A stretch of DNA of 64,000 nucleotides from Parvibaculum sp. (GTDB lineage Bacteria > Pseudomonadota > Alphaproteobacteria > Parvibaculales > Parvibaculaceae): the NCBI GenBank assembly GCA_030645235.1, contig JAUSMV010000032.1, positions 1 to 64,000 of the forward strand. The letters are read 5' to 3'. Positions 7,906 through 17,589 of the stretch are shown here, one piece after another. Numbering within the stretch: position 1 is the first letter of the stretch; each line of letters begins with the position of its first letter. The position numbers and the translations under genes are program-made. Below the pieces are notes generated by a model, which saw only the letters and a list, made by a program, of their open reading frames with translations, was not told where the DNA came from and did not search any database.

Positions 7906-9828
7906 ATGCAGCAATCTCACCTGCGTTCCGGCTACCGAATTGCTATGCTTGTGTTGCTGGCGATTTTCTTCCTCTCGATCAATCTCTTTTCCAATATCGT
8001 TTTTCGTTCCGCACAAGTTGACCTGACGCAAAGCAAGCTCTTTACGCTGTCACAAGGTAGTGAAAACGTGCTCGGCAAGATCGATGAGCCGGTTACACTC
8101 AAATTTTTCTTTTCAGAAAGCCTCGCTAACGAATATCCGCAAATCCGCACCTATGCAGGCCGCGTCCGCGATTTGTTGCAGGAGATCCGTGACCGCTCAC
8201 AGGGAAAGGTGATCCTTGAAGTCATCGACCCGGAGCCTTATTCAGGTGACGAAGATCTCGCCATGTCACTTGGTCTCAAAGGCGCGCGAACAACTGAAGG
8301 TGACATTATTTATTTTGGTCTTGTCGGCACCAATCTTGCCGACGGCATTGAGCAGATCCCATTCTTTGCAGATGAGCGTCAGCAATATCTTGAGTACGAC
8401 GTGACGCGCCTCATTCAGAACCTGAGCCGTTCGAAAAAACCTGTGCTTGGTATTGTGACCAACCTGCCGATGGATACGGGAGCCGGCGGTCTGATGGAGG
8501 CGATGCGCGGTCAGTCAAAGCCTTATATGATCTATGAGGAATTACGGAACCGTTTTGAGATCAATTTTCTTGAGCAGAATTTCGTGAAGGTGCCTTCAGA
8601 CGTTGACGTGCTGATGATCGCTCATCCGCGCCCGCTTAACGAAAGCACGCTCTACGCAATAGATCAGTTTGTCGTGCGTGGCGGCCGCGCGCTGGTCGCT
8701 GTTGATCCTCATTCGGAAGTAAGCCTCACATCGGGCGGTGACGGGACGCCGGTGCAAGGTTTTACTGAAGCGTCCAACCTTGAGCCCTTGCTCAAAGCTT
8801 GGGGCATTGACTTTAAACCCAACCATATTGTTGGCGACCGTAAACTTGCTATGCGTGTGGCCACGGGTCTTGATGCGCGCCGTCAGACGAGCGACTACGT
8901 GCTGTGGCTCACTGTGCCGCGTGACAATCTTGATCATGATGACATTGTTACCGCCAATATTGACCACCTCAATCTCGCGACAGTGGGAGAGCTTGCGCCG
9001 GTAAGTGGCGCGGCAACGCAATTTACGCCGCTCTTTTGGTCGTCCGATGAATCGGAGGTTTACGATCTGCCGTTCGTGAAATCAGGCCCGACACCGGATG
9101 AGTTGCTTGAAAACTTCAAATCATCCAATGCGCGCCATGTGATTGCTGCGCGGGTGTCCGGCCCGATCAAGAGTGCTTTTACGGCCGCACCTGCCGCTTC
9201 ATCCGGCCCCGATATTTCCAAACGCTCTGACAGCAGTGAGCAGCCCGAAGTTTACGAAGCGCAGACAAAGAGTGATGCCAATATTATTGTCGTTGCGGAC
9301 AGTGATCTTTTTGATGATCGCTTTTGGGTGCAGACACAGATCTATGAAAATGAGCGTGTGGCCGAGCCGATTGCTGATAATGCGCAGTTCGTTTTGTCGG
9401 CTATCGACAATTTAATGGGGTCGGATGATCTCATCTCGCTGCGCGCGCGCGAACGCACCGACAGGCCGTTTGTAGTAGTGGATAATCTGCGCCGCGCGGC
9501 GGATAGGCATTTTCTCGCCGAGCAGCAGCGTCTGAAGGCGAAGATAGCAGAAACCGAACAACGTCTCACGGCCTTGCAAACAGCGGCGGGTGAAACGCCT
9601 TCGGTCAATGCACAGGAAGAAGCAACGGCCTTCCGCGCCGAACTTCTTGCGAGTCGCAAGGCGCTACGTGATGTTCAGCGCGATCTGCGTCGCGATATCG
9701 ATACGCTTGCCGCACGTGTGCGCTTTGCCAATGTGGCACTTGTCCCCATTGCTGTTGCTTTCGTCGCTATAGGCTTTGCCATCTTGCGCCAGCGCCGCCG
9801 CAAAGCGCGTGCAGCCAAAGGAATTTGA
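7906..9828 (+). CDS. GldG-like protein (ABC-type uncharacterised transport system domain)
   Basis: About 640 residues. One transmembrane helix near residues 10-30 is followed by VDLTQSKLFTLSQGSENVLGK, typical of the GldG/ABC_transp_aux family. A long extracytoplasmic part follows, with a helical segment rich in Glu, Gln and Arg near residues 540-600 (probable coiled coil), a C-terminal transmembrane helix and a basic tail RQRRRKARAAK. An in-frame GTG at 7897 would overlap the permease stop; ATG 7906 has AGGG at workable distance and is preferred. The protein probably sits outside the membrane as a ligand- or peptidoglycan-facing accessory of the ABC-2 pump; its activity is unknown. Confidence 0.85.
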   Translation: MQQSHLRSGYRIAMLVLLAIFFLSINLFSNIVFRSAQVDLTQSKLFTLSQGSENVLGKIDEPVTLKFFFSESLANEYPQIRTYAGRVRDLLQEIRDRSQGKVILEVIDPEPYSGDEDLAMSLGLKGARTTEGDIIYFGLVGTNLADGIEQIPFFADERQQYLEYDVTRLIQNLSRSKKPVLGIVTNLPMDTGAGGLMEAMRGQSKPYMIYEELRNRFEINFLEQNFVKVPSDVDVLMIAHPRPLNESTLYAIDQFVVRGGRALVAVDPHSEVSLTSGGDGTPVQGFTEASNLEPLLKAWGIDFKPNHIVGDRKLAMRVATGLDARRQTSDYVLWLTVPRDNLDHDDIVTANIDHLNLATVGELAPVSGAATQFTPLFWSSDESEVYDLPFVKSGPTPDELLENFKSSNARHVIAARVSGPIKSAFTAAPAASSGPDISKRSDSSEQPEVYEAQTKSDANIIVVADSDLFDDRFWVQTQIYENERVAEPIADNAQFVLSAIDNLMGSDDLISLRARERTDRPFVVVDNLRRAADRHFLAEQQRLKAKIAETEQRLTALQTAAGETPSVNAQEEATAFRAELLASRKALRDVQRDLRRDIDTLAARVRFANVALVPIAVAFVAIGFAILRQRRRKARAAKGI

Positions 9829-9830
9829 GC

Positions 9831-10919
9831 ATGACATTTTCATTGGGCGCCATGCGGTCAAACAAACCTTTGCGTAATCTTGTCTTGTTGGGGGTTCTGA
9901 CGGGTCTCACAGTGGCGGCGTCAATTGCGGCGGTTTCGGTGCAGGAGCGTAGCGTGCAGGCGAAGTTTGTGCCTGAGCCGATGTATCCCGGTCTTGAGAC
10001 GGGACTCGATAAGGTTTCGAAGATTGTTTATATGCTGCCACGTGGCATGCGGGACCCCGAGAAAATCACGCTGACGCGTAATGCTAATAATCAATGGGTG
10101 GTCACGGAGCGTAAGGATTATCCCGCCGATCAGGACCTTGTGCGCAAAGCATTGATCGGTGTGTCGGAATTGCAGCTTTATCAGCCTCGCACGGCGCGCA
10201 AAGAATGGCTGCGGGAACTGGGACTTTTAGAGCCTGAGAATTTAGGTAAAGCCGTACGCGTTGAGTTTTTCGATAAGGATGGCGTAAAAGTTGTTTCGCT
10301 GCTTGCGGGTAAAGTGCCGGAGCAGACAACAGACGCACGCGGACAGGGTATGATTTATGTGCGTCGCGACGGTGAGGACCAGAGCTGGTTGGCGCGAGGG
10401 CGCCTGCCGTTGGCGCAGACCGCGCAGGACTGGCTTGATCAGAAATTTCTTGACGTGAAACGCGATGATATTCGTAAGCTGACTTTGTGGGAGGGTACGG
10501 ACCATCCGGTTGTTATGTCGCGCTTGTCGGCCGACGCTAATGATTTTTCTATCGAGAATGTACCAGCGGGACGCGTGACGCGGGGTGCGCCCATCGTCAA
10601 CGGATCGGCAACCGCGATTGTTGATATGAATTTTGAAGATGTGGTGCCGATTGCATCATTTGATTTTCCTGAGAGTTCGCCCAAAGCCGTTTTTGAACTT
10701 TTTGATGGGACAAAACTCACGCTCATCATCACGGGTGGTGGCGGGGCCTTGTGGACGAAGATCGTGGCGGAAGGTGCCCCGGATACGGAATCCGGTAAAC
10801 GCGCGGGCGTGCTCAATGCGCGTCTTGCACCCTGGGCTTATAAGCTCACGAAGGATGCGGGCGGGCAGCTCACGCAATCGATGGATCTGCTCACACATGA
10901 AGGCGGTTTGCCTGAATAG
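9831..10919 (+). CDS. DUF4340 domain-containing protein
   Basis: About 362 residues. An N-terminal membrane anchor (NLVLLGVLTGLTVAASIAA) precedes an extracytoplasmic region with the DUF4340 repeat pattern: LPRGMRDPEKITLTRNAN..WVVTERKDYPAD, and WLARGRLPLAQTAQDWLDQKFLDV. DUF4340 genes commonly follow GldG-like genes in proteobacteria, which fits this position. ATG 9831 follows AAAGGA at eight bases; TTG 9825 overlapping the previous stop is the alternative. Last gene of the operon, followed by a terminator. Role unknown, presumably a partner of the GldG-like protein. Confidence 0.85.
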   Translation: MTFSLGAMRSNKPLRNLVLLGVLTGLTVAASIAAVSVQERSVQAKFVPEPMYPGLETGLDKVSKIVYMLPRGMRDPEKITLTRNANNQWVVTERKDYPADQDLVRKALIGVSELQLYQPRTARKEWLRELGLLEPENLGKAVRVEFFDKDGVKVVSLLAGKVPEQTTDARGQGMIYVRRDGEDQSWLARGRLPLAQTAQDWLDQKFLDVKRDDIRKLTLWEGTDHPVVMSRLSADANDFSIENVPAGRVTRGAPIVNGSATAIVDMNFEDVVPIASFDFPESSPKAVFELFDGTKLTLIITGGGGALWTKIVAEGAPDTESGKRAGVLNARLAPWAYKLTKDAGGQLTQSMDLLTHEGGLPE

Positions 10920-10946
10920 TTTTTTTCGGTTTTATTAAGACACCAA

Positions 10947-10977
10947 AAAAGGCGCCTCCCGAAGGAAGCGCCTTTTC
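10947..10977. terminator. Bidirectional terminator between the DUF4340 gene and acnA
   Basis: AAAAGGCGC and GCGCCTTTT arms (about 10947-10955 and 10968-10976) flank a short interrupted inner stem. The A run on one side and T run on the other let it serve both convergent transcripts. Confidence 0.85.
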
Positions 10978-10995
10978 ATTTGTTTGCGTGTTGGC

Positions 10996-13900
10996 TTACG
11001 CCGCGAGACGACGCAACACGTATTGCAGGATGCCGCCATTGGCATAGTAGTCGAGCTCGTCTTGTGTATCGATGCGAGCGGTTACGTCGACCACTTGCTT
11101 GGAGCCATCGGTGCGTTCGATGATGAGCTTCACTTTGGCGCGCGGTGTGACGCCTTTGAGGCCTTCAACCGTGATGATTTCAGACCCATCAAGACCGAGG
11201 GTCTGCCAGCTCATATCGCCGATGAATTGCAAGGGTGCGATGCCCATGCCGACAAGGTTTGAGCGATGGATGCGCTCAAAGCTCTGGGCGATGACGGCTT
11301 TGACGCCGAGAAGCATCGTGCCTTTGGCGGCCCAGTCGCGCGACGAGCCCGTGCCGTATTCTTTGCCGGCAAAGATCACGAGCGATGTGCCGCGACGTTT
11401 ATATTCCATCGCTGCGTCATAGATCGGCATTTGCGTGCCTTCGGGCTCAAGCTTGGTGAGACCACCTTCAACGCCGTTCAGCATCTGGTTCTTGATGCGG
11501 ATATTGGCAAATGTGCCACGCATCATCACTTGATGGTTGCCGCGACGGGCGCCGTAGCCGTTGAAGTCCTGTGCGCCGACCTGTTTGGAAATCAGGTAGG
11601 AGCCAGCGGGGCTTGAGACTTTGATGTTACCAGCAGGTGAGATGTGGTCAGTTGTGATCGAGTCGGCAAAGAGACCTAGGATGCGCGCCTTGTTCACATC
11701 TTCAAGTGGTGTGAGAGTTTTCTTAAGACCTTCGAAATAGGGCGGGTTCTGAACGTAGGTTGATTCACCGTCCCAATCATAAGTCAGGCCGCCCGTGACT
11801 TTGATGCTCTGCCAGTTGGCATCGCCGTCAAAGACGTTGGCATAGCGGTTGCGGAACATTTCAGGTGTTACGCAGGCACGCACTGTGTCGGCGATTTCCT
11901 GTGTCGTTGGCCAGATGTCTTTCAAATAGACAGGCTGCCCATTGGAGCCGGTGCCAAGTGGCTCAGTGGTGAGGTCGATTTGCGTCGAGCCCGCGAGTGC
12001 ATAAGCGACAACGAGTGGTGGCGAGGCGAGATAATTTGCCTTCACATCCGGTGAGACGCGGCCTTCGAAGTTGCGGTTGCCGGAGAGTACGGCCGATGCC
12101 ACGAGATCGTGTTTCGCGATCGTCTGGCTGATTTCGACCGGCAGTGGGCCTGAATTGCCGATGCAGGTTGTGCAGCCGTAACCCACGAGATCAAAGCCCA
12201 ACGCGTCGAGATCGGCTTGCAGGCCTGACTTTGTGAGGTAGTCGGTAACAACCTGTGAACCAGGTGCGAGTGATGTTTTCACCCAAGGTTTCACCTGCAA
12301 GCCGAGCTTGCGTGCGTTGCGGGCGACGAGGCCTGCTGCCACGAGCACACTTGGGTTCGACGTGTTGGTGCAGGACGTGATCGCGGCAATGACGACGTCG
12401 CCATGACCGAGATCGTAGTCCTTGCCTTCAACAGCGACGCGTGTGGAGGCCTGGCCGGGCTTGCCGAATTCACCGGCAAGCGAGACGCCGAAGCTCTTGG
12501 CAACGTCGGTGAGGGCCACGCGGTCCTGCGGGCGCTTGGGGCCTGCAAGACTCGGAACGACAGATGAGAGGTCGAGTTCGAGCGTGTCAGTGAAGATCGG
12601 ATCGGGTGAGTTCTTTTCACGGAACATGCCCTGAGCTTTTGCATAGGCTTCGACAAGAGCGACGCGTTCTTCCGAGCGGCCCGTGGCGCGCAGGAACTTA
12701 AGTGTTTCACCGTCCACGGGGAAGAAGCCGCAAGTTGCGCCATATTCCGGGGCCATATTTGCGACGGTGGCGCGATCTTCGAGCGTGAGATTGTCGAGGC
12801 CGTTGCCGAAATATTCGACGAACTTGCCAACGACGCCCTTCTTGCGCAGCATCTGCGTGACGGTAAGGACCATGTCAGTTGCGGTTACACCTTCGGAGAG
12901 CTTGCCTGTGAGCTTGAAGCCGATGACCTCGGGAATGAGCATGGAGACGGGCTGGCCGAGCATGGCCGCTTCCGCTTCGATGCCGCCGACGCCCCAGCCG
13001 AGAACCGCAAGGCCGTTGATCATGGTCGTGTGACTGTCTGTGCCGACGCAGGTGTCGGGGTAGGCGATTTCTTCTTTGCCTTCGGTCTTGGTCCAGACAG
13101 TCTGTGCGAGATATTCGAGATTCACCTGATGGCAGATGCCTGTCCCCGGGGGAACCACGCGGAAATTATTGAAGGCTTTTGAACCCCAGCGCAGGAACTC
13201 ATAGCGCTCACGGTTGCGGCTATACTCAATTTCGGTATTCTCGTGAAAAGCCTGCGGTGTGCCGAACTTGTCCACCATGACCGAGTGATCGATAACAAGA
13301 TCGACGGGCACGAGCGGGTTGATCTTTGTCGGATCGCCTCCGAGTGTCTTCACAGCGTCGCGCATGGCAGCGAGGTCGACTACGGCGGGAACGCCGGTGA
13401 AGTCCTGCATCAGCACACGGGCGGGTCGATAGGCGATTTCACGATCAGAGGTGCGTGATTTCAGCCATGACTTTACAGCTTTGATGTCATCGGCAGTGAC
13501 CGTGCGACCGTCTTCAAAGCGCAAAAGGTTTTCGAGAAGCACTTTGAGCGAATAAGGAAGACGTGCTGTACCGGGCAGGCCGTTTTTCTCGGCGACTTTA
13601 AGGCTGTAATAAGTGTAGCTGCGCTTGCCGACTTTCAGAGTTTGTTTGGCACCATAGCTGTTGCTCATCGAAGCTTTGGCTTTTGTTGCCTTCTTGGCTG
13701 CAGGTTTTTTCGGAGCGGCTGATTTCGCGGCGATTTTCGATGCCACTTTCTTTGCAACTGATTTTTTAGGTGCTGCCTTTCGGGCGATTGCCTTTTTCGG
13801 CGCGGCCTTCTTTGCTGCGACTTTTTTCGGCGCTGCTTTTTTCACGGCTGACTTTTTAGGAGCGATTTTTTTTGCTGCCGGTTTTTTGGAAACGGGATTC

Positions 13901-14247
13901 TTCGCTATTACCCTCTTGGCGGCCGGCTTTGCCTTTTTTGCGATAGCTTTTTTAGCAACGGGCTTTTTCTTGGGGGTTATTTTTTTTACAGCTGCTTTTT
14001 TAGGAGCGGTTTTCTTTGGGGTGGCTTTTTTGCCGACGGCTTTCTTCGCAGTCGACTTTTTCACGGATATCTTCTTGGCGGCTGTCTTTTTTGCCGGTGC
14101 CTTCTTAGCCACGGGCTTTGCCGCTGTTTTTGCCTTCTTAGCGATTGGCTTCTTTGCCACAGGCTTTTTCGCAACGGGCTTTACTACCGGTTTTGCGCTT
14201 GCCTTTTTCGCTTTTGGTTTGGCCTTAGCCGGGGCCTTCTTCGCCAT
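10996..14247 (-). CDS. acnA: Aconitate hydratase A with a 193-residue histone-H1-like N-terminal tail
   Basis: From ATG 14247 the frame is open for 1083 residues. Residues 194-1083 (from Met at 13668) are a normal-length AcnA, about 890 residues. The [4Fe-4S] cysteines are in [13 protein letters not shown] and [13 protein letters not shown], and HALRF-like C-terminal swivel motifs [16 protein letters not shown] are present. It isomerises citrate to isocitrate in the TCA cycle. The first 193 residues are repeats of [12 protein letters not shown] type, over one third Lys, with no acidic or aromatic residue, like histone H1 or bacterial AlgP/Hc1 tails. GAGGAAC lies seven bases before ATG 14247, whereas Met 13668 has no clear ribosome site, so the tail is probably translated. 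An internal start giving plain AcnA remains possible. Confidence 0.9.
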   Translation of the reverse strand: MAKKAPAKAKPKAKKASAKPVVKPVAKKPVAKKPIAKKAKTAAKPVAKKAPAKKTAAKKISVKKSTAKKAVGKKATPKKTAPKKAAVKKITPKKKPVAKKAIAKKAKPAAKRVIAKNPVSKKPAAKKIAPKKSAVKKAAPKKVAAKKAAPKKAIARKAAPKKSVAKKVASKIAAKSAAPKKPAAKKATKAKASMSNSYGAKQTLKVGKRSYTYYSLKVAEKNGLPGTARLPYSLKVLLENLLRFEDGRTVTADDIKAVKSWLKSRTSDREIAYRPARVLMQDFTGVPAVVDLAAMRDAVKTLGGDPTKINPLVPVDLVIDHSVMVDKFGTPQAFHENTEIEYSRNRERYEFLRWGSKAFNNFRVVPPGTGICHQVNLEYLAQTVWTKTEGKEEIAYPDTCVGTDSHTTMINGLAVLGWGVGGIEAEAAMLGQPVSMLIPEVIGFKLTGKLSEGVTATDMVLTVTQMLRKKGVVGKFVEYFGNGLDNLTLEDRATVANMAPEYGATCGFFPVDGETLKFLRATGRSEERVALVEAYAKAQGMFREKNSPDPIFTDTLELDLSSVVPSLAGPKRPQDRVALTDVAKSFGVSLAGEFGKPGQASTRVAVEGKDYDLGHGDVVIAAITSCTNTSNPSVLVAAGLVARNARKLGLQVKPWVKTSLAPGSQVVTDYLTKSGLQADLDALGFDLVGYGCTTCIGNSGPLPVEISQTIAKHDLVASAVLSGNRNFEGRVSPDVKANYLASPPLVVAYALAGSTQIDLTTEPLGTGSNGQPVYLKDIWPTTQEIADTVRACVTPEMFRNRYANVFDGDANWQSIKVTGGLTYDWDGESTYVQNPPYFEGLKKTLTPLEDVNKARILGLFADSITTDHISPAGNIKVSSPAGSYLISKQVGAQDFNGYGARRGNHQVMMRGTFANIRIKNQMLNGVEGGLTKLEPEGTQMPIYDAAMEYKRRGTSLVIFAGKEYGTGSSRDWAAKGTMLLGVKAVIAQSFERIHRSNLVGMGIAPLQFIGDMSWQTLGLDGSEIITVEGLKGVTPRAKVKLIIERTDGSKQVVDVTARIDTQDELDYYANGGILQYVLRRLAA

Positions 14248-14453
14248 GGATTGTTCCTCGATGATGCGTGCCTGAAGGGGGGTGATGAAGGGCGGCAATT
14301 TCAAATCGCTGCCGTTTTCGCTGCCTTTGGGCCTATATGCTTGACGAACGAGACTATAAAGTCTTTCCCATGTGAAGGCTATGGTTTGACCAGTCGCAAT
14401 CGCGTGATAATCGCTCACAATTAGAGCGATAAAAATGACAAGGGGGAATGACT
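14248..14453. promoter_or_regulatory. Divergent intergenic region between acnA and the crotonase gene
   Basis: 206 bases with no gene. It must carry promoters for both directions. The aconitase frame stays open to 14418 on the minus strand, but nothing supports translation from there. I see no clear operator. AGGGGG at 14441-14446 is the ribosome site of the crotonase gene. Confidence 0.4.
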
Positions 14454-15278
14454 ATGAGTGTCGTGCGCGTTGAAAAATCTGGTCCCGTGACGACTGTAAT
14501 CCTGTCGCGTCCCGATGTGCGTAATGCGGTGGACAGACCAACGGCGAAAGCTTTGGCTGACGCCTTCCTCTCATTTGAAGCAGATGAGGATGCGCTTGTT
14601 GCTGTATTTGCTGGAGACAATGGTGTTTTTTGTGCGGGTGCCGACCTCAAAGCTGCAGCAGCGGGTGGCGAAGGTGCCGACGGACGGCGTGGTAATCAGA
14701 TTAAGCAGCCGGGCATCTCGCTCGGCTTTGACCGTCTTGCCGCTGATGGTCCGATGGGACCGTCGCGTATGGTGCTTACAAAACCCGTAATTGGCGCGAT
14801 TGCCGGTTTTGCTGTCGCGGGTGGGCTTGAGCTAGCGCTTTGGTGCGATATGCGCGTGGTAGAGGAAGATGCGCAAATGGGTGTCTTTTGCAGGCGCTGG
14901 GGTGTGCCATTGATTGATGGTGGCACAGTGCGCCTTCCGCGCCTTATTGGTCATTCGCACGCGATGGATCTTATTCTGACTGGTCGCGCTGTGGGGGCCG
15001 CCGAAGCGCTTGCGATGGGCCTTGCCAATCGTGTGGTGGGTAAGGGGCAGGCGCGGGCCGAGGCTGAAAAGCTTGCCGCTGAGATTGCGCGCTTCCCGCA
15101 AAATTGTCTCAAGGGTGACCGGATGTCAGCTTATGAGCAGTGGGATTTGGCCTATGATCAGGCGATGGCCAATGAATTTGCGCATGGGATTGTCGTGCTT
15201 TCGACCGGTGAAACAGTGAAAGGCGCGGCGCGTTTTGCGGCGGGCAAGGGACGGGGCGGGCGGTTTGACGAAATCTGA
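14454..15278 (+). CDS. Crotonase / enoyl-CoA hydratase family protein
   Basis: 274 residues. Oxyanion-hole segments FCAGADLKAAA and AGFAVAGGLELALWCDM are present, the latter carrying the equivalent of Glu144 of rat enoyl-CoA hydratase. The segment aligned with GQPE164 reads GVFCRRWGVP, so the second catalytic Glu is absent (Cys at that place). The reaction may therefore not be simple hydration. ATG 14454 is taken because AGGGGG lies at proper spacing; ATG 14448 would be too close. Divergent from acnA, and its 3' end overlaps the probable TTG start of ccmA. Physiological substrate cannot be told. Confidence 0.85.
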   Translation: MSVVRVEKSGPVTTVILSRPDVRNAVDRPTAKALADAFLSFEADEDALVAVFAGDNGVFCAGADLKAAAAGGEGADGRRGNQIKQPGISLGFDRLAADGPMGPSRMVLTKPVIGAIAGFAVAGGLELALWCDMRVVEEDAQMGVFCRRWGVPLIDGGTVRLPRLIGHSHAMDLILTGRAVGAAEALAMGLANRVVGKGQARAEAEKLAAEIARFPQNCLKGDRMSAYEQWDLAYDQAMANEFAHGIVVLSTGETVKGAARFAAGKGRGGRFDEI

Positions 15279-15915
15279 GGCCCATACAAGTTCGACACTG
15301 CTGCGATTGAATGCGCGAGGGCTTACATGCCAACGGAGCGGTAGGACTGTGTTCAGGGACTTGGATTTTACCCTGCAAAGCGGATACGCGCTTATCGTTA
15401 CGGGGCCCAACGGGGTCGGCAAATCGAGCCTATTGCGTTTGTTGGCAGGGCTTGTTGATGTCGCACGAGGCTCACTCACGCTGGATGGTGGCGCACTCGA
15501 TACGACATTGAGCGAACAGGCGCATTATGTAGGCCATCTTGATGCACTGAAGGCGGCGATGTCGGTGCGTCAAACGGTTGAATTTTGGTCTGATTTTCTT
15601 GGTGGCGCTAAGGTAGATGTTGAACAGGCTTTGGTGGCGTTTGATCTTACGGACTTGGCTGAATTGCCTGTGACCTATCTCTCGGCCGGACAGCGTAGGC
15701 GCTTGAGTCTCACGCGCCTTCTCGTGACGCAACGCCCGCTCTGGCTTCTTGATGAGCCGAGCGTGGCGCTCGATGCGGCTAGTCTTGCGCGGCTTGTGAG
15801 CGTCATGGAAACGCATCTCACCAGTGGCGGGATGATTGTTGCAACGACGCATCAGACTTTAAACATTACTCCGCAGGTAGTGCTTGAGCTCGGTTCGCAA
15901 AAGGTGAGCGTATGA
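15265..15915 (+). CDS. ccmA: Haem exporter ATP-binding protein CcmA
   Basis: 216 residues if begun at TTG 15265, which overlaps the crotonase stop. The first in-frame ATG lies far too late, after Walker A, and a frame opening at 15235 lies inside the upstream gene. Walker A GPNGVGKSSLLRLLAG, signature LSAGQRRRLSL and Walker B LWLLDEPSVALDA are intact; the LSAGQ signature and short length mark CcmA. With CcmB and CcmC it forms the ATPase that releases haem-bound CcmE during cytochrome c maturation at the inner membrane. First gene of ccmABCDG. Confidence 0.9.
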   Translation: MTKSEAHTSSTLLRLNARGLTCQRSGRTVFRDLDFTLQSGYALIVTGPNGVGKSSLLRLLAGLVDVARGSLTLDGGALDTTLSEQAHYVGHLDALKAAMSVRQTVEFWSDFLGGAKVDVEQALVAFDLTDLAELPVTYLSAGQRRRLSLTRLLVTQRPLWLLDEPSVALDAASLARLVSVMETHLTSGGMIVATTHQTLNITPQVVLELGSQKVSV

Positions 15916-16583
15916 AGCGGGCCTTTGTGAGTCTCGTGCGACGTGATGTGGCGCTCGCCGTTCAGGTCGGTGGCGGCGGCGGTATGGCCGTTTTTTTCTT
16001 CTTTGTTACGGTTGCGCTCTTGCCTTTGGGCATCGGGCCCAACCTCAATTTGTTAGGACAGATAGCACCGGGCCTCTTGTGGGTAGCGCTTTTGCTGTCG
16101 TCGCTGCTCACGCTTGATCGTTTGTTTCAGGCTGACTTTGAGGACGGCACGCTTGACGTGCTGAGCATGGCTACGCTGCCGCTTGAACTGACTGTTGTTG
16201 CAAAAGTATTGAGCCATTGGCTCACTACTGGTTTGCCGCTTGTGGTCGCCGCGCCGTTTTTGGGTTTGTTGCTCAACCTCAGTGGTGATCAATTTCTGCC
16301 GCTCGTCTCTGCCATGCTGATCGGCACGCCTGCTTTAAGCCTGATGGGGGCCGTTGGGGCAGCCCTTACTGTTAGCGTCCGGCGTGGCGGGCTTTTGGCG
16401 TCATTGCTCGTAATACCTTTCTATATTCCCGTTTTGATCTTTGGAGTGGCGGCGGCGAGCTCCAACGTTATGCCCGCCGTTTCGACCCAAGCCATTGCGC
16501 TTCTCGGTGCCGTGACGCTGATGAGCTTTGTGGTCGGTCCATGGGCGGCGGCGGCGGCTTTGCGCGCAAACCTTAAAACATGA
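15912..16583 (+). CDS. ccmB: Haem exporter permease CcmB
   Basis: 223 residues, six transmembrane segments, N-terminal LVRRDVALAVQVGGGGGMAV and the central ADFEDGTLDVLSMATLPLEL segment typical of CcmB. ATG 15912 overlaps the ccmA stop by four bases. Inner-membrane partner of CcmA in holo-CcmE release. Confidence 0.93.
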   Translation: MKRAFVSLVRRDVALAVQVGGGGGMAVFFFFVTVALLPLGIGPNLNLLGQIAPGLLWVALLLSSLLTLDRLFQADFEDGTLDVLSMATLPLELTVVAKVLSHWLTTGLPLVVAAPFLGLLLNLSGDQFLPLVSAMLIGTPALSLMGAVGAALTVSVRRGGLLASLLVIPFYIPVLIFGVAAASSNVMPAVSTQAIALLGAVTLMSFVVGPWAAAAALRANLKT

Positions 16584-16636
16584 CGCGGCAAATTGCCTTA
16601 AAGCTGCACTTGCCACTGAAACCCTGTCACCGCTAA

Positions 16637-17392
16637 ATGAACCCCATGTCACACCTCACTCTTACCCAGCGCTTTCACGCTTTTGCTAATCCGGCTCGTT
16701 TTATGGCGCTGAGCGACAAGCTCATTGCACCGTTCGGATTTGTGACGGCTTTGCTGATTGGGGCAGGTCTTTGGTATGCGCTCTTCAATTCACCCGCTGA
16801 TTACCAACAGGGCGAAAGCGTGCGCATCATGTATGTGCATGTGCCGTCGGCTTGGCTTGGTATGATGGGATATATGATTATGGCCGGTGCGTCGCTGGTG
16901 GCGCTTGTATTCCGCCATCCGCTTGCCGATGTCTGCGCAAAATCTGCCGCGCCCATTGGGGCTGCCTTTTGTTTTCTGGCTCTCGTGACAGGCTCGCTTT
17001 GGGGCAAGCCCATGTGGGGAACTTGGTGGGAGTGGGACGCGCGGCTCACGTCTATGTTGATTCTTTTGTTTTTGTATCTCGGTTATATCGCGCTTTGGTC
17101 GACCATCGAAGAGCCACAACGTGCCGGCCGCGCGGCAGCCATATTGGCGTTGGTCGGGTCCATCAATGTGCCGATTGTCCATTATTCGGTTGTATGGTGG
17201 AACACATTGCATCAGCCTGCGAGCGTTTTCCGCGCGGACGGCCCGACGATTGCAAGCAGCATGCTCGTGCCGCTGTTGCTGATGGCATTGGGTTTTACGC
17301 TTTTCTTCATGACACTTCTGATGGTGCGGATGCGTGCCGAGATTTTGCGTCGCCGCGTTCGCGCACTTCAACTTGCGCTGAGTGAGGTGTGA
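16637..17392 (+). CDS. ccmC: Haem lyase/handling protein CcmC
   Basis: 251 residues with six membrane helices. The tryptophan-rich haem-binding WWD motif reads GTWWEWDARLTSMLILLFLY, and the flanking periplasmic His residues are present (YVHVPSAW and VHYSVVWWNTLHQ). CcmC loads haem onto CcmE. ATG 16637 or 16646 may be the start; neither has a convincing ribosome site. A 53-base gap separates it from ccmB, and its stop overlaps the ccmD start region. Confidence 0.93.
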   Translation: MNPMSHLTLTQRFHAFANPARFMALSDKLIAPFGFVTALLIGAGLWYALFNSPADYQQGESVRIMYVHVPSAWLGMMGYMIMAGASLVALVFRHPLADVCAKSAAPIGAAFCFLALVTGSLWGKPMWGTWWEWDARLTSMLILLFLYLGYIALWSTIEEPQRAGRAAAILALVGSINVPIVHYSVVWWNTLHQPASVFRADGPTIASSMLVPLLLMALGFTLFFMTLLMVRMRAEILRRRVRALQLALSEV

Positions 17393-17394
17393 GC

Positions 17395-17589
17395 ATGGCT
17401 GAATTTTTCGCGATGGGTGGTTACGCGGGCTATGTTTGGTCTGCTTATGGCGTGACCGCGATTGTTATAATTGCGTTAGTGCTTGTGACGGGTCTTGATC
17501 TGATCGCACAGCGCAAACAACTTGATGTGTTGGAGAGCGATGGCGCGCGCAAGCGGGCACCTGCTCGTCCTTCCGGTTCAAAATTATGA
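17395..17589 (+). CDS. ccmD: Haem exporter protein CcmD
   Basis: 64 residues: GGYAGYVWSAYGVTAIVI is the conserved CcmD N-terminus leading into its single membrane helix, followed by a basic tail. CcmD helps release CcmE from CcmC and CcmAB. A GTG at 17389 overlapping the ccmC stop (GTGA) is an alternative start. It overlaps ccmG by four bases. Confidence 0.9.
   Translation: MAEFFAMGGYAGYVWSAYGVTAIVIIALVLVTGLDLIAQRKQLDVLESDGARKRAPARPSGSKL

Noticed and set aside
13661-14275. 204-residue plus-strand frame rich in Phe and Ala opposite the AcnA tail
   Set aside because: It is the antisense of the AAG/GCC-rich tail codons (CTT reads Leu/Phe, GGC reads Ala/Gly); no ribosome site and no membrane-protein family match.
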